This document shows, piece after piece, positions 1-10,412 of a stretch of DNA of 33,393 nt. How positions within the stretch are numbered: position 1 is the first letter of the stretch; every line of letters starts with the position of its first letter. The stretch comes from CAZEFK01 sp964511405 (lineage in GTDB: Bacteria; Pseudomonadota; Alphaproteobacteria; Elsterales; Elsteraceae). The notes below the pieces were generated by a model. The model saw only the letters and a list, made by a program, of their open reading frames with translations. It was not told where the DNA came from and did not search any database. The translations under genes and the position numbers were made by a program. The stretch covers positions 1-33,393 of the forward strand of contig CAZEFK010000064.1 in assembly GCA_964511405.1 (NCBI GenBank), read 5' to 3'.

Positions 1-1667
<1,667 letters not shown>

Positions 1668-1718
1668 GACCCCACTATATCGGACTTTGCCTTCGCGCTG
1701 TCACCGGACGGCCGCAAT

Positions 1719-1735
1719 TTTAGAACCGCTCCAAT
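1719..1735 (+). promoter_or_regulatory. Possible Irr/ICE-like box upstream of the rubrerythrin operon
   Basis: TTTAGAA, a 3-base spacer and CTCCAAT lie in the uvrB-rubrerythrin intergenic region. The left half equals the TTTAGAA half-site described for alphaproteobacterial Irr sites; the right half matches the expected TTCTAAA at only 4 of 7 positions. A TTGACA at 1740-1745 could be a -35 element but no good -10 follows. This is a weak inference from motif similarity. Confidence 0.25.
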
Positions 1736-1833
1736 ATGCTTGACAGCCCGAGCCCCTTGGCGGAAGGTCCCCGCGACGGCCGCCCTCGCGGTGGCCGGCC
1801 GTCGCCGAATTCACCGAACCGAGGAGACCGACC

Positions 1834-2250
1834 ATGGCGTCGCTCAAGGGCAGCAAGACCGAAGGCAACCTGAAGGAGGCCTTCGCCGGCGAGAGCCAGG
1901 CGAACCGTCGCTACCTGTACTTCGCTCAGAAGGCCGACGTCGAGGGCTACAACGACGTGGCCGCGGTGTTCCGCTCCACGGCCGAGGGCGAGACCGGCCA
2001 CGCCCACGGCCACCTGGAGTTCCTGGAAGAGGTCGGCGATCCGGCGACCGGCAAGCCGATCGGCGCCACCGACAAGAACCTGGCGGCCGCGATCGCCGGC
2101 GAGACGCACGAATACACCGACATGTATCCGGGCATGGCCAAGACCGCGCGCCAAGAAGGCTTCGACGAGATCGCGGAGTGGTTCGAGACGCTGGCGAAGG
2201 CCGAGAAGTCGCACGCCGGCCGCTTCCAGAAGGCCCTGGACCAGCTCTAA
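1834..2250 (+). CDS. Rubrerythrin family diiron protein, rubredoxin-less
   Basis: A 138-aa ferritin-like four-helix protein. All residues expected of a rubrerythrin diiron centre are present: E20, E53 and H56, then E90 and E93 in the motif GETHEY, then E124 and H127 in EKSH. Classical rubrerythrins (about 190 aa) add a C-terminal rubredoxin domain with four cysteines. This protein has no cysteine at all, so it must take electrons from a partner. Rubrerythrins reduce hydrogen peroxide in the cytoplasm; the reaction here is inferred from the family. The ATG at 1834 is preceded by GAGGAG. It is the first gene of a three-gene operon with an Fe-S protein (70 bp downstream) and a DUF3501 protein, and that neighbour is the obvious candidate electron donor. 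Confidence 0.95.
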   Translation: MASLKGSKTEGNLKEAFAGESQANRRYLYFAQKADVEGYNDVAAVFRSTAEGETGHAHGHLEFLEEVGDPATGKPIGATDKNLAAAIAGETHEYTDMYPGMAKTARQEGFDEIAEWFETLAKAEKSHAGRFQKALDQL

Positions 2251-2258
2251 GCCGAGCT

Positions 2259-2291
2259 GCCGCCGGCGCCGGGTGCGCCCGCGCCGGCGGC
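2259..2291 (+). promoter_or_regulatory. Intercistronic stem-loop
   Basis: GCCGCCGGCGC (2259-2269) and its exact reverse complement (2281-2291) are separated by an 11-nt loop, between the rubrerythrin stop and the Fe-S gene start. No T-run follows, so a full intrinsic terminator is unlikely. It could protect the rubrerythrin message or attenuate read-through. Confidence 0.5.
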
Positions 2292-2319
2292 CTCCTTCCC
2301 CTTCGACCAGGATCGAGAC

Positions 2320-3675
2320 ATGAGCGAAGGCAGCCTAGCGGCGCCGATCCGCCACCCGCTGGATTGGCGCGACCCCGAATTCTACGACATGGACGCGATC
2401 CATGCCGAGATGCGGCGGATCTTCGATATCTGCCACGGCTGTCGGCGCTGCTTCAACCTGTGCGACAGCTTCCCGCGCTTGTTCGACATGGTCGACGCCT
2501 CGCCGACCGAGGAGTTGGACAGCGTCAGCAACGAACAGTTCAAGCCGGTCGTCGACGCCTGCACGCTCTGCGACATGTGCTACATGACCAAGTGCCCGTA
2601 TGTGCCGCCGCACCCGTTCAACTTGGATTTCCCACACCTGATGCTGCGCTACCGCGCCGCCGAGGCGCGCGCGGGCAAGGTGCCGCTGGCCGCGCGTGAG
2701 CTGACCAAGACCGACCGCAACGGCCGCCTGGCTGCCTTGGTGGCGCCGCTGGCCAACTGGGCGACCGACACCGCCAACGGACTGACCCGCCCGGTCATGG
2801 AAAAGCTGTGCGACGTTGACTGCCGGGCCGAGCTGCCGAAATACACCAGCCGACCGTTCACCCGGCGCACCGAGGCGACCCCGGAGATCGCGACCGACGC
2901 CCCGGCCTATGGCCGCAAGGCCGTGCTCTACGCCACCTGCTTCGTGAACTACAACAACCCCGATATCGGGCTCGCCACCCGCGCCGTGCTGGCGCGCAAC
3001 GGCGTCGAGACCGAGGTCGCCTACCCCGCCTGCTGCGGCATGCCCCAGCTCGAACAAGGCGATCTCGCCGGCGTCGCCGAACGGGCTCGCACGGTTGCCG
3101 CCGAGCTCCTGCCCTGGGTGCGCAAGGGCTACGCCGTGATCGCCCTGGTGCCGTCCTGCGCGTTGATGCTGAAGTCGGAATGGCCGCTGGTCCTGCCCGA
3201 CGATACGGACGTGCGCGACCTCGCCGCCGCCACCTTCGATGTCAGCGAATATGTCGTCGACATCGCGCGCAAGGAGGGCCTCGCGCCCGGGTTGGGCGCC
3301 TTGCCCGGCAGCGTCACCGTGCACATCGCCTGCCACGCCCGCGCGCAGAACATCGGCCAGAAGGCCGTCGACCTGCTGAAACTGGCGCCCGGCGCCGACG
3401 TTGCCGTGATCGAGCGCTGCTCGGGTCACGGCGGCTCCTGGGGCGTGATGAAGGGCAACTTCGAAACCGCGCTCAAGGTCGGCAAGCCGGTGGCGCGGCA
3501 GGCCCTGAAGAACGACAAGGCCTACGTCGTGTCGGAATGCCCGTTGGCGGCCTCGCACATCCACCAGGGCATGGACATCCTGCGCGCCGGCGACGGCGAG
3601 GCCCCGCCGTCGCCCGAGCAGAAGACCACCATCCACCCGATCCAGCTGCTGGCCCAGGCCTACGGGCTGGCGTGA
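2320..3675 (+). CDS. GlpC/HdrD-like iron-sulfur oxidoreductase subunit
   Basis: A 451-aa soluble protein with two N-terminal ferredoxin-type cluster motifs, C38-x2-C41-x2-C44-x3-C48 and C81-x2-C84-x2-C87-x4-C92, both suited to [4Fe-4S] clusters. The C-terminal half has two cysteine-rich (CCG) domain signatures: a full ACCGMPQ at about 238-240 and a degenerate CSGHGGSWG at about 367-375, with further cysteines at 207, 280, 338 and 407. This is the layout of the heterodisulfide reductase D/GlpC/GlcF families. No GlpA/GlpB or GlcD/GlcE flavoprotein gene is adjacent, so automatic names such as glycerol-3-phosphate dehydrogenase subunit C would mislead. Between a rubredoxin-less rubrerythrin and a DUF3501 protein, it more likely carries electrons in a peroxide or sulfur redox module. 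Start ATG at 2320. Confidence 0.9.
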   Translation: MSEGSLAAPIRHPLDWRDPEFYDMDAIHAEMRRIFDICHGCRRCFNLCDSFPRLFDMVDASPTEELDSVSNEQFKPVVDACTLCDMCYMTKCPYVPPHPFNLDFPHLMLRYRAAEARAGKVPLAARELTKTDRNGRLAALVAPLANWATDTANGLTRPVMEKLCDVDCRAELPKYTSRPFTRRTEATPEIATDAPAYGRKAVLYATCFVNYNNPDIGLATRAVLARNGVETEVAYPACCGMPQLEQGDLAGVAERARTVAAELLPWVRKGYAVIALVPSCALMLKSEWPLVLPDDTDVRDLAAATFDVSEYVVDIARKEGLAPGLGALPGSVTVHIACHARAQNIGQKAVDLLKLAPGADVAVIERCSGHGGSWGVMKGNFETALKVGKPVARQALKNDKAYVVSECPLAASHIHQGMDILRAGDGEAPPSPEQKTTIHPIQLLAQAYGLA

Positions 3676-3683
3676 AGGTCCAT

Positions 3684-4274
3684 ATGAGCAGCAAGCGCAC
3701 GATCACCCGCGCCGACATTCTGCCTCCCGACGAGTACGCCCGCACTCGGGCGGCACGGCGGAAGGCCGTCGTCGAGCTGAAGCGGCGCCGGCGCGTCGAG
3801 GTCGGCCCCTACACCACGTTCCATTTCGAGAATTTCGACACGATGTGGCAGCAGATCCACGAAATGCTGCACATCGAGCGCGGCGGCGAAGCCCAGATCG
3901 AGGACGAGTTGGCGGCCTACAACCCGCTGATCCCGCAGGGCGGCGAGCTCGTCGCCACCGTGATGATCGAGATCGAGGACGCGCACCGCCGACGCGACTG
4001 GCTGTTCCGCCTGGGCAGCATCGAGAATCATATGATTCTGTCGATCGACGGAACGGTGCTGCGCGCGGAGCCCGACCCCACCCGCGAGAACACCTCCCCG
4101 GACGGCAAGGCGTCGTCGGTCCAGTTCGTGCGCTGGGCCGTCCCCCCGGCGCTGCGCGCGCGCTTCGCCAACCCCGATGCCCAGGTCATGTTGGGCTTCG
4201 ACCATCCAAACTATGGGCATCTGGCTACCGTGCCATCGACGGTCCGGCAGGCGCTGTCCGAGGACTTCGATTAA
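3684..4274 (+). CDS. DUF3501 family protein
   Basis: A 196-aa cytoplasmic protein of the DUF3501 family; I know no assigned function. It starts with ITRADILPPDEYARTR and has a conserved core around TFHFENFDTMWQQIHEML (about residues 44-61). It lacks a signal peptide, membrane segments and cysteine pairs. The ATG at 3684 lies 8 nt after the stop of the Fe-S gene, with AAGG upstream, so translation is probably coupled. DUF3501 genes are regularly found next to a rubrerythrin and a GlpC-like Fe-S gene in proteobacteria, which I state from memory; the conserved trio implies one pathway. It could be an assembly factor or a catalytic partner; the sequence does not decide. Confidence 0.9.
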   Translation: MSSKRTITRADILPPDEYARTRAARRKAVVELKRRRRVEVGPYTTFHFENFDTMWQQIHEMLHIERGGEAQIEDELAAYNPLIPQGGELVATVMIEIEDAHRRRDWLFRLGSIENHMILSIDGTVLRAEPDPTRENTSPDGKASSVQFVRWAVPPALRARFANPDAQVMLGFDHPNYGHLATVPSTVRQALSEDFD

Positions 4275-4277
4275 CCG

Positions 4278-4637
4278 TCAGCGCGGCGGCGGACCTTTGA
4301 ACCGACGGGGATAGGCGTCGTACGCGAACGCTGCCATGCCGTCGGCGAGGTGCCGGAACCGGTTGTCCCGGCACCAGGCATCCAGCCAGCTCAGCAACTG
4401 CGAGAAACCGCCCTGCGCGATCAGGCTGTTGGTATCAGGGGCCGCGACGTCGTAGCCGGTGAGCCAGCCCTGCAGCCAAGCCGCGGCGGTACTCGGCCGC
4501 CCGACCCGCTGGGCCAGGTAGGTCTCGCAGCTCGGCGGGGCGAAAGACTGATAGGCCCCGTTGCGATCGTCGGCCAGTGCCGGTTTCGCAGCGGCGAGCG
4601 CCGCGGCCAGAACCAGAAGCGCCGGCATGGCCCGCAT
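4278..4637 (-). CDS. Small exported protein, Rap1a/HdeA-like
   Basis: A 119-aa protein with a clear signal peptide (hydrophobic residues about 4-20, cleavage probably after ALA at about 22). The mature part has two cysteines, one in SCETY and one in WLDAWCRDN, likely a disulfide, and a WLQGWLTGYD segment. This pattern (Cys, GY, then Leu-rich WLD-x2-C) resembles small periplasmic Rap1a/HdeA-like helical proteins, but I am not certain of the family. The two-codon-spaced ATGs at 4637 and 4628 are both possible starts. It converges with the DUF3501 gene with only 3 nt between stop codons, so neither gene has room for a terminator of its own there. Confidence 0.75.
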   Translation of the reverse strand: MRAMPALLVLAAALAAAKPALADDRNGAYQSFAPPSCETYLAQRVGRPSTAAAWLQGWLTGYDVAAPDTNSLIAQGGFSQLLSWLDAWCRDNRFRHLADGMAAFAYDAYPRRFKGPPPR

Positions 4638-4694
4638 CGATCATTACCTTGAACGCCGTCCGGATCGATGCTCTAGCGGCGGGCGCGACGGACG

Positions 4695-5030
4695 TCAATG
4701 TCCGAGGGCGCGCTCCAGGTCCGATTTGCGCATCTTGGACCGGCCGGGAATATTGCGCCGCTTCGCCTCGGCGTAGAGCTCGGCGCGGCTCCGGCTGCCG
4801 CCATCGGCCGCTGTCGCGCCCCGGCGCTCCCGCGCCTTGGTCTTCCGTAGCGCCTTGGCGTTTTCCCGCGGGCTCGCCTGGTTCGATGCGCCCGCCTCGC
4901 GGAGGGCGATCGCAACCGCCTGCTTCGGGTTCCTGACCTTGCCACCGCGACCGGATCTGAGCTCGCCCTGCTTGAACTCATGCATGACGCGGCCGACGGT
5001 CTCCTTTTGTCTCTTGGACTGGGCCACCAT
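4695..5030 (-). CDS. DUF6496 domain protein with C-terminal Rho-N/SAP-like segment
   Basis: A 111-aa, very basic protein. The N-terminal part has RVMHEFKQGELRSGRGGKV followed by KQAVAIALREAG, the hallmark of DUF6496 proteins. The C-terminal segment SRAELYAEAKRRNIPG with KMRKSDLERAL looks like the short helix-extended-helix nucleic-acid-binding motif of Rho-N/SAP domains. Such small proteins are common in soil alphaproteobacteria; function is unknown, and nucleic-acid binding is inferred from charge and the C-terminal motif. The ATG at 5030 was chosen because GGGAGG lies 5 nt upstream; a GTG at 5036 would overlap that site. Confidence 0.85.
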   Translation of the reverse strand: MVAQSKRQKETVGRVMHEFKQGELRSGRGGKVRNPKQAVAIALREAGASNQASPRENAKALRKTKARERRGATAADGGSRSRAELYAEAKRRNIPGRSKMRKSDLERALGH

Positions 5031-5081
5031 CCGCACCTCCCGACTGTTGTCGCGGGAACGCAGGTGAACAGATCCAGTTCG

Positions 5082-6212
5082 CTAGAGGATCGCCGCGTGC
5101 ACCAGGTTGCTGACCACGTCCAGGCGCTGGCTGTGCCACGGGTCGGGAATCCGGTTGTTGGTCAAATAGGCGAAGCTGACGCCCGACTCGGGATCGCCCC
5201 AGCAGTAGGAGCTGCCCACCCCGCCATGGCCGAAGGTTGTGGGTGACGCGAAGGCCCCCAGGCCGCGGATGGTCGCCGTCGTTCCACGCAGGTGAGGGCC
5301 AAGGCCGCGATGCATCGGCATGCCCATATATTCGTCGAGCCGGTCGCCGGTATAATTGCGGATGGCGTAGGCCAGCGTGCGGGGCGAGAGCACGCGGGCG
5401 CCCCCTAGCTGCCCGCCTTGCAACATCATCTGGTAGAAGGCGGCCATGGCCCGCGCGGTCGCGTAACCGCCACCGCCGGGTACGCCGGCGCGCCGCCACG
5501 CCGGTGCGTTGGCCTCGGCGAGTGGCGCCACGCCGCCGTCCGGCCCGGGTTCATGCATGTCGGCGGCCCGCCCATGCTGGGACTCGGGCAAGCCGATGTG
5601 GAGCTCGGACGACAAGCCCAGCGGTTCGATCAACTCGGCCCGGATGAATTCGCGAAAATCCTGGCCGCTCAGCGCATCGATCAGCGCTGCGGCGACCCAG
5701 TGAGCGGCCAGCGGGTGGTAGACGACCCGGCTGCCCGGCGTCCACTCGAGAGTGAAGCCCGACACGGTCTCTCGCCGTGCCGTGCGGTCCTCCCAGGCTT
5801 CGGGCGGCATGACCGCATTGGGAAAGCCGGCCTGGTGGGTGAGCAGCTGCAGAACGGTCACGTCCTGCTTGCCGTATCGCGCGAATTCCGGGAGATGCTC
5901 AGAGATCCGGTCCGTGAACCGGAACAGCCCGCGCTCGGCCAGCAGCCACAGGGCGGCTGCGGTCACCACCTTGGTGTTGGAGTAGAGGAGCCATAGCGTG
6001 TCGGGCCCGGCTGGACGGCGCGCCGAACCGACACTCGCCTGCCCGAAGGTTCGGTCCAGGGCCAACCGACCATGGCGGGCGACAGCGATCTGGCAACCTG
6101 GATAGCGGCCGTCTGCGACGTGACGTTCGATCAGCGCGACCAAGCGCTCAAGCTGGCCGACGCGCAAGCCGGCCTCGGCAGGATCGATCGGCGGCATCGG
6201 AAAGCCTGGCAT
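5082..6212 (-). CDS. Serine hydrolase, beta-lactamase class C / EstB family
   Basis: A 376-aa protein of the penicillin-binding-protein/class C beta-lactamase superfamily. The nucleophile motif S-x-x-K is SNTK at S78-K81, and the third motif is HGG in FGHGGVGSS near the C-terminus. The second motif, normally Y-x-N, appears as Y165-H-P, so the asparagine is replaced. That is common in esterase and peptidase branches and argues against true beta-lactamase activity. There is no signal peptide, so the enzyme is probably cytoplasmic and acts on esters or D-amino-acid peptides; the substrate is unknown. The ATG at 6212 has GGAGG 5 nt upstream. It is divergent from the Rieske oxygenase gene. Confidence 0.9.
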   Translation of the reverse strand: MPGFPMPPIDPAEAGLRVGQLERLVALIERHVADGRYPGCQIAVARHGRLALDRTFGQASVGSARRPAGPDTLWLLYSNTKVVTAAALWLLAERGLFRFTDRISEHLPEFARYGKQDVTVLQLLTHQAGFPNAVMPPEAWEDRTARRETVSGFTLEWTPGSRVVYHPLAAHWVAAALIDALSGQDFREFIRAELIEPLGLSSELHIGLPESQHGRAADMHEPGPDGGVAPLAEANAPAWRRAGVPGGGGYATARAMAAFYQMMLQGGQLGGARVLSPRTLAYAIRNYTGDRLDEYMGMPMHRGLGPHLRGTTATIRGLGAFASPTTFGHGGVGSSYCWGDPESGVSFAYLTNNRIPDPWHSQRLDVVSNLVHAAIL

Positions 6213-6277
6213 GGCTGCCTCCCACGAGCCCCGACAGCCTGCGGTACACCGCCGGTGCGTGGCAATGGCAAGCGTAA

Positions 6278-6370
6278 TGGATCCAATGTGGCCTTATCTG
6301 CCATTCGATCGGGCCGTTTTCAGATAAATCTCTTGCCTATGGGATCCAGGAAATCTATCTTTGGATCCAA
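6278..6370. promoter_or_regulatory. Operator-like repeats between serine hydrolase and Rieske oxygenase genes
   Basis: The 175-bp divergent region holds three GGATCC-centred sites: TGGATCCA at 6278-6285, TGGGATCCAG at 6340-6349 (imperfect) and the perfect palindrome TTGGATCCAA at 6361-6370. An inverted repeat TTATCTG (6294-6300) / CAGATAA (6321-6327) lies between them. Repeated palindromes in a divergent promoter suggest one or two regulators, possibly GntR- or TetR-type. No regulator gene is adjacent. Confidence 0.45.
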
Positions 6371-6387
6371 TCAGGGAGGAGCCGGCC

Positions 6388-7422
6388 ATGTTCCCGAAAA
6401 ACGCCTGGTACGCCGTCGCTTGGAGCCACGAGGCCGGCCGAGCGCTGTTCGCGCGTCGGGTCTGCAACGAGCCTCTGGTGCTCTATCGGCAAGAAAACGG
6501 GACCCCGGTGGCGCTGCGCGACCTGTGCTGGCACCGGCAGCTGCCGCTGTCCAAAGGCACGCTGGTGGGGGACCAGGTCCAATGCGGCTATCACGGTCTT
6601 CGCTTCGACTGCAGCGGCCGCTGTGTCCACATTCCGGCGCAGGCCACGATCAGTCCGCACGCGCGGGTGCGGCGCTATCCGGTCGCCGACAAGCATCGGC
6701 TGCTGTGGGTCTGGATGGGGGCCGAAGACGCCGCCGACCCGGCCCTCATCCCGGATTTGCACTGGCTTGACAACTCGGGTTGGTCAGGCGCCGGCAACAC
6801 CCACCACGTCCGCTGCGACTACCGCCTGATCCTGGACAACTTGCTCGACCTGACCCACGAGACCTATGTGCATCCCAGCACGATCGGCCACGAGTCGATC
6901 ACCGAGGCGCCGATCGACACGCGGGTCGAGAACGGCGACGTGATCGTCTCGCGCTGGATGCTGGGGCAGACTCCGCCCCCGTTCTGGGCTGGCGAGATCG
7001 GCACCGACCTCCCTTGTGATCGCTGGCAGATCGTACGCTGGCAGGCGCCATCAACGATCGTCATTGACGTCGGGGTAGCGCTGGCGGGCACGGGCGCGCC
7101 CGACGGCAACCGCAGCCGCGGCATCACCGGGATGGTGCTGAACACCGCCACGCCCGAGACCGAGACCACATCGTGGTACTTCTTCGGCTTCTGCCGCGAC
7201 TACAAGCTCGACGAGGCCGACCGCACGCAGCGTCTGATCGACGGCGTGACCGGCATCTTCCGGGAAGATGTCGCCGTCCTGAACGCCCAGCAGCAAGCCC
7301 TCTTGGACAATCCGGGCGCGCGCCTGGCCAACCTGGCCATCGACGCCGGCTCCGTCCACGTCCGACGCCTGCTCGACCAGCGCATCCGTATGGAAGCCGA
7401 GGGCACGCCGGCAGCGGCCTGA
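6388..7422 (+). CDS. Rieske non-heme iron aromatic oxygenase, VanA-like
   Basis: A 344-aa alpha subunit of a Rieske oxygenase. The Rieske [2Fe-2S] ligands are C47-x-H49 (CWH) and C66-x2-H69 (CGYH). The mononuclear iron site is N151-x2-D154-x2-H157-x4-H162 in NLLDLTHETYVH. Length and the opening FPKNAWYAVAW match vanillate O-demethylase oxygenase subunits and relatives, which demethylate methoxylated aromatics or hydroxylate small aromatics with electrons from a ferredoxin-reductase partner. No VanB-type reductase is in the window, so the electron donor must be elsewhere. The ATG at 6388 was chosen because AGGGAGGAG lies just upstream; an in-frame TTG at 6361 lies inside an operator-like palindrome and is unlikely. 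The exact substrate cannot be read from sequence. Confidence 0.93.
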   Translation: MFPKNAWYAVAWSHEAGRALFARRVCNEPLVLYRQENGTPVALRDLCWHRQLPLSKGTLVGDQVQCGYHGLRFDCSGRCVHIPAQATISPHARVRRYPVADKHRLLWVWMGAEDAADPALIPDLHWLDNSGWSGAGNTHHVRCDYRLILDNLLDLTHETYVHPSTIGHESITEAPIDTRVENGDVIVSRWMLGQTPPPFWAGEIGTDLPCDRWQIVRWQAPSTIVIDVGVALAGTGAPDGNRSRGITGMVLNTATPETETTSWYFFGFCRDYKLDEADRTQRLIDGVTGIFREDVAVLNAQQQALLDNPGARLANLAIDAGSVHVRRLLDQRIRMEAEGTPAAA

Positions 7423-7557
7423 GCACGGCCAGGAGGCATCCGTTTCCGTTACGTTTTCGTCACCCTGACCGGCGCCATCCGGCGTGACATTGCCAACATA
7501 TGTATGCGAACGAACGTTCCGGTGCCGTTTCCACTGCGTTTCCTGTGGGCGGTCGAA

Positions 7558-8628
<1,071 letters not shown>

Positions 8629-8641
8629 GGGGCCGCTCCCT

Positions 8642-9427
8642 CTAGCTCGCCGGCGAAGCCCGGCGGTCGCGTCCGAACAGGTTGATAAGCCCCATGCAGG
8701 CCCAGGTCACCGCGAAGGCGATGATCGCCAGCGCTGCTGGCTCGTAGGCGCGGTTGGCGCCGATCAGTTGCAGGTAGGGGCCGAAAGCGGGGCGGTCGAG
8801 CAGGCTCGCCATGGTGAACTCGCCGATCACGATGGCGAAGGTCAGGAAGGCCCCGCTCAGCACCGCAACGCGGACATTGGGCAGGATCACCCGGAACAGG
8901 ATGGTCGGCCAGCGCGCGCCCAGCATTTCCGCGGCTTCGGTCAGGGTGCGCACGTCGATCGCGCGCATGCCGGTGTCGACGGCTCGATACATGTAGGGCA
9001 GCGCCAAGGTGACATAGCCGAAGGCGAGCAGCAGGTCGGTCGTCCGGTCCGACGCGGTCAGCGGCAGCAGGGCAGCGCTGTTGTACATGCGCAAATAGCC
9101 GAACACGATCACGATCGCGGGGATCACCAGCGGCAGCAGCGTGATAAACTCGACAATCGGGCGCAGATGACGGAGCCGCAACTGGATCCAGTAGGCCGTC
9201 GGCACGACCAGCAACACCCCGATCACGATGCTCGCCAGCGCCAACGCCGCCGAGTAGGCGAAGCTCGCCTGGAACCGTGGGTCCGCCAGCACGATCTTGT
9301 AGGCGTCGAAGCTGTATTCGCCGCGGCGATAGCGCAGCGAGAACTCGAAAGTCCCGATCAAAGGCACCAAGAAATAAAGGGTGGCGAGGGCGATCGCCAG
9401 CCAGGCCCCGAGGCGGTTCGTCTTCAT
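8642..9427 (-). CDS. ABC importer permease 2 (PotC/PhnV-like)
   Basis: A 261-aa inner-membrane permease with six predicted membrane segments. The EAA loop that contacts the ATPase is at about residues 158-180 (LTEAAEMLGARWPTILFRVILP). It starts at an ATG 9 nt after the upstream permease stop and ends 13 nt before the ATPase start, so it is tightly co-transcribed. It belongs to the BPD_transp_1 family and pairs with the 9437-10336 permease as a heterodimeric channel. Confidence 0.93.
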   Translation of the reverse strand: MKTNRLGAWLAIALATLYFLVPLIGTFEFSLRYRRGEYSFDAYKIVLADPRFQASFAYSAALALASIVIGVLLVVPTAYWIQLRLRHLRPIVEFITLLPLVIPAIVIVFGYLRMYNSAALLPLTASDRTTDLLLAFGYVTLALPYMYRAVDTGMRAIDVRTLTEAAEMLGARWPTILFRVILPNVRVAVLSGAFLTFAIVIGEFTMASLLDRPAFGPYLQLIGANRAYEPAALAIIAFAVTWACMGLINLFGRDRRASPAS

Positions 9428-9436
9428 CGCCGGCTC

Positions 9437-10336
9437 CTATCGCTGCCAGCGCTCGCTGCGGGCTCGCAGCCAGATATAAGCGCCATTGGACAGCCCGGTG
9501 ATCAGGATCATGCCCAGCGCCAGGGCGTAGCCCAGATTCTGGTCGTGCAGCACGTCGCCGCGGACCTGCGCATAGAGCAGAATGGTCACGATGTTGAGGG
9601 AGCTGCCGGTCAGCGCATACGCCGTCGCTATCGCCCCGAACGCGTTGGCGAACAGCAGCAAAGTCGAGCCGAACAGGCTCGGCCACAGGACCGGAAACGC
9701 AACATAGCGCCAATATTGCACCGTGCTGGCGCCAAGAATGGTCGACGCCTCACGCCATTCGCGCTTCATGCCCTCGATGGCCGGTGCCAGGATCAGCACC
9801 ATCAGCGGGATCTGGAAATAGAGGTAGGTCAGCACCAGGCCCCAGAAGCTGAGCAGATTGAACCCGGTGCTGTAGAGGTTGAAGTCCAGGTAGCGCGCCA
9901 TCAGCGCGGTAACCAGACCGGTCCGTCCCAGGGTCGCCAGAAAGGCAAAGGCCAACGGTACGCCGGCGAAGTTCGAGGCGACCCCGCAGAACGTCATGAG
10001 GGTGGGCCGGATCCAGCCGGGCAGGCCGCCGCGGATGGCGGCGAAGCAGATCACGAAGCCAAGCAGCCCGCCGCCGATTGCCGAGGCGGCGCTGACCCGG
10101 ATGCTGATCCAGTAGGCGTTGAGGATGTTCGGCTGGAACAGATGGGCGATGTTGTCCAGGGTGAACGCACCGTCGGCGTCCTGGAAGCCGCCGACCACCA
10201 GGAACACGGACGGCAGGATCAGGAAGAGCAGCGCGAACAGGAAGAACGGCGCGACTCCCAGCCAGGCCCACTCGATCCGGGCGCGTGGCGGCCGCGCGGA
10301 GACGACCGCCTGGGGCGATGCTGCCGGGATCGTCAT
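9437..10336 (-). CDS. ABC importer permease 1 (PotB/PhnU-like)
   Basis: A 299-aa inner-membrane permease. A cytoplasmic N-terminal tail of about 25 residues is followed by six hydrophobic segments, starting with WLGVAPFFLFALLFLILPS. The EAA loop is REASTILGASTVQYWRYVAFP at about residues 200-220. It lies second in the operon, 76 bp after the binding-protein gene; that gap contains a strong stem-loop. Substrate specificity comes from the binding protein. Confidence 0.93.
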   Translation of the reverse strand: MTIPAASPQAVVSARPPRARIEWAWLGVAPFFLFALLFLILPSVFLVVGGFQDADGAFTLDNIAHLFQPNILNAYWISIRVSAASAIGGGLLGFVICFAAIRGGLPGWIRPTLMTFCGVASNFAGVPLAFAFLATLGRTGLVTALMARYLDFNLYSTGFNLLSFWGLVLTYLYFQIPLMVLILAPAIEGMKREWREASTILGASTVQYWRYVAFPVLWPSLFGSTLLLFANAFGAIATAYALTGSSLNIVTILLYAQVRGDVLHDQNLGYALALGMILITGLSNGAYIWLRARSERWQR

Positions 10337-10376
10337 AGGCCGCTCGCGGGCCCCCTCCCGGTCCGGGAGGAGGCCT
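10337..10376 (-). promoter_or_regulatory. Intercistronic stem-loop between binding-protein and permease genes
   Basis: CCTCCCG (10354-10360) pairs with CGGGAGG (10364-10370) over a 3-nt loop, and AGGCC (10337-10341) can pair with GGCCT (10372-10376) outside it. Such hairpins after the binding-protein gene commonly raise its message level over the membrane genes. The outer stem reaches the base next to the permease ATG, so it may also lower permease translation. Confidence 0.55.
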
Positions 10377-10412
10377 GGGTCCGAGGCATCGGGGTTCGCG
10401 CCGCCGTTCGCC

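Noticed and set aside
5082..6212. Reading the serine hydrolase as a beta-lactamase resistance gene
   Set aside because: There is no signal peptide and the Y-x-N motif is Y-H-P; the esterase/peptidase-like branch is more likely.
7440..7500. GTCAC ... GTGAC and CCGG ... CCGG pairing between the convergent Rieske and ATPase genes
   Set aside because: The stem needs unequal bulges and no T-run follows; I could not support a bidirectional terminator.
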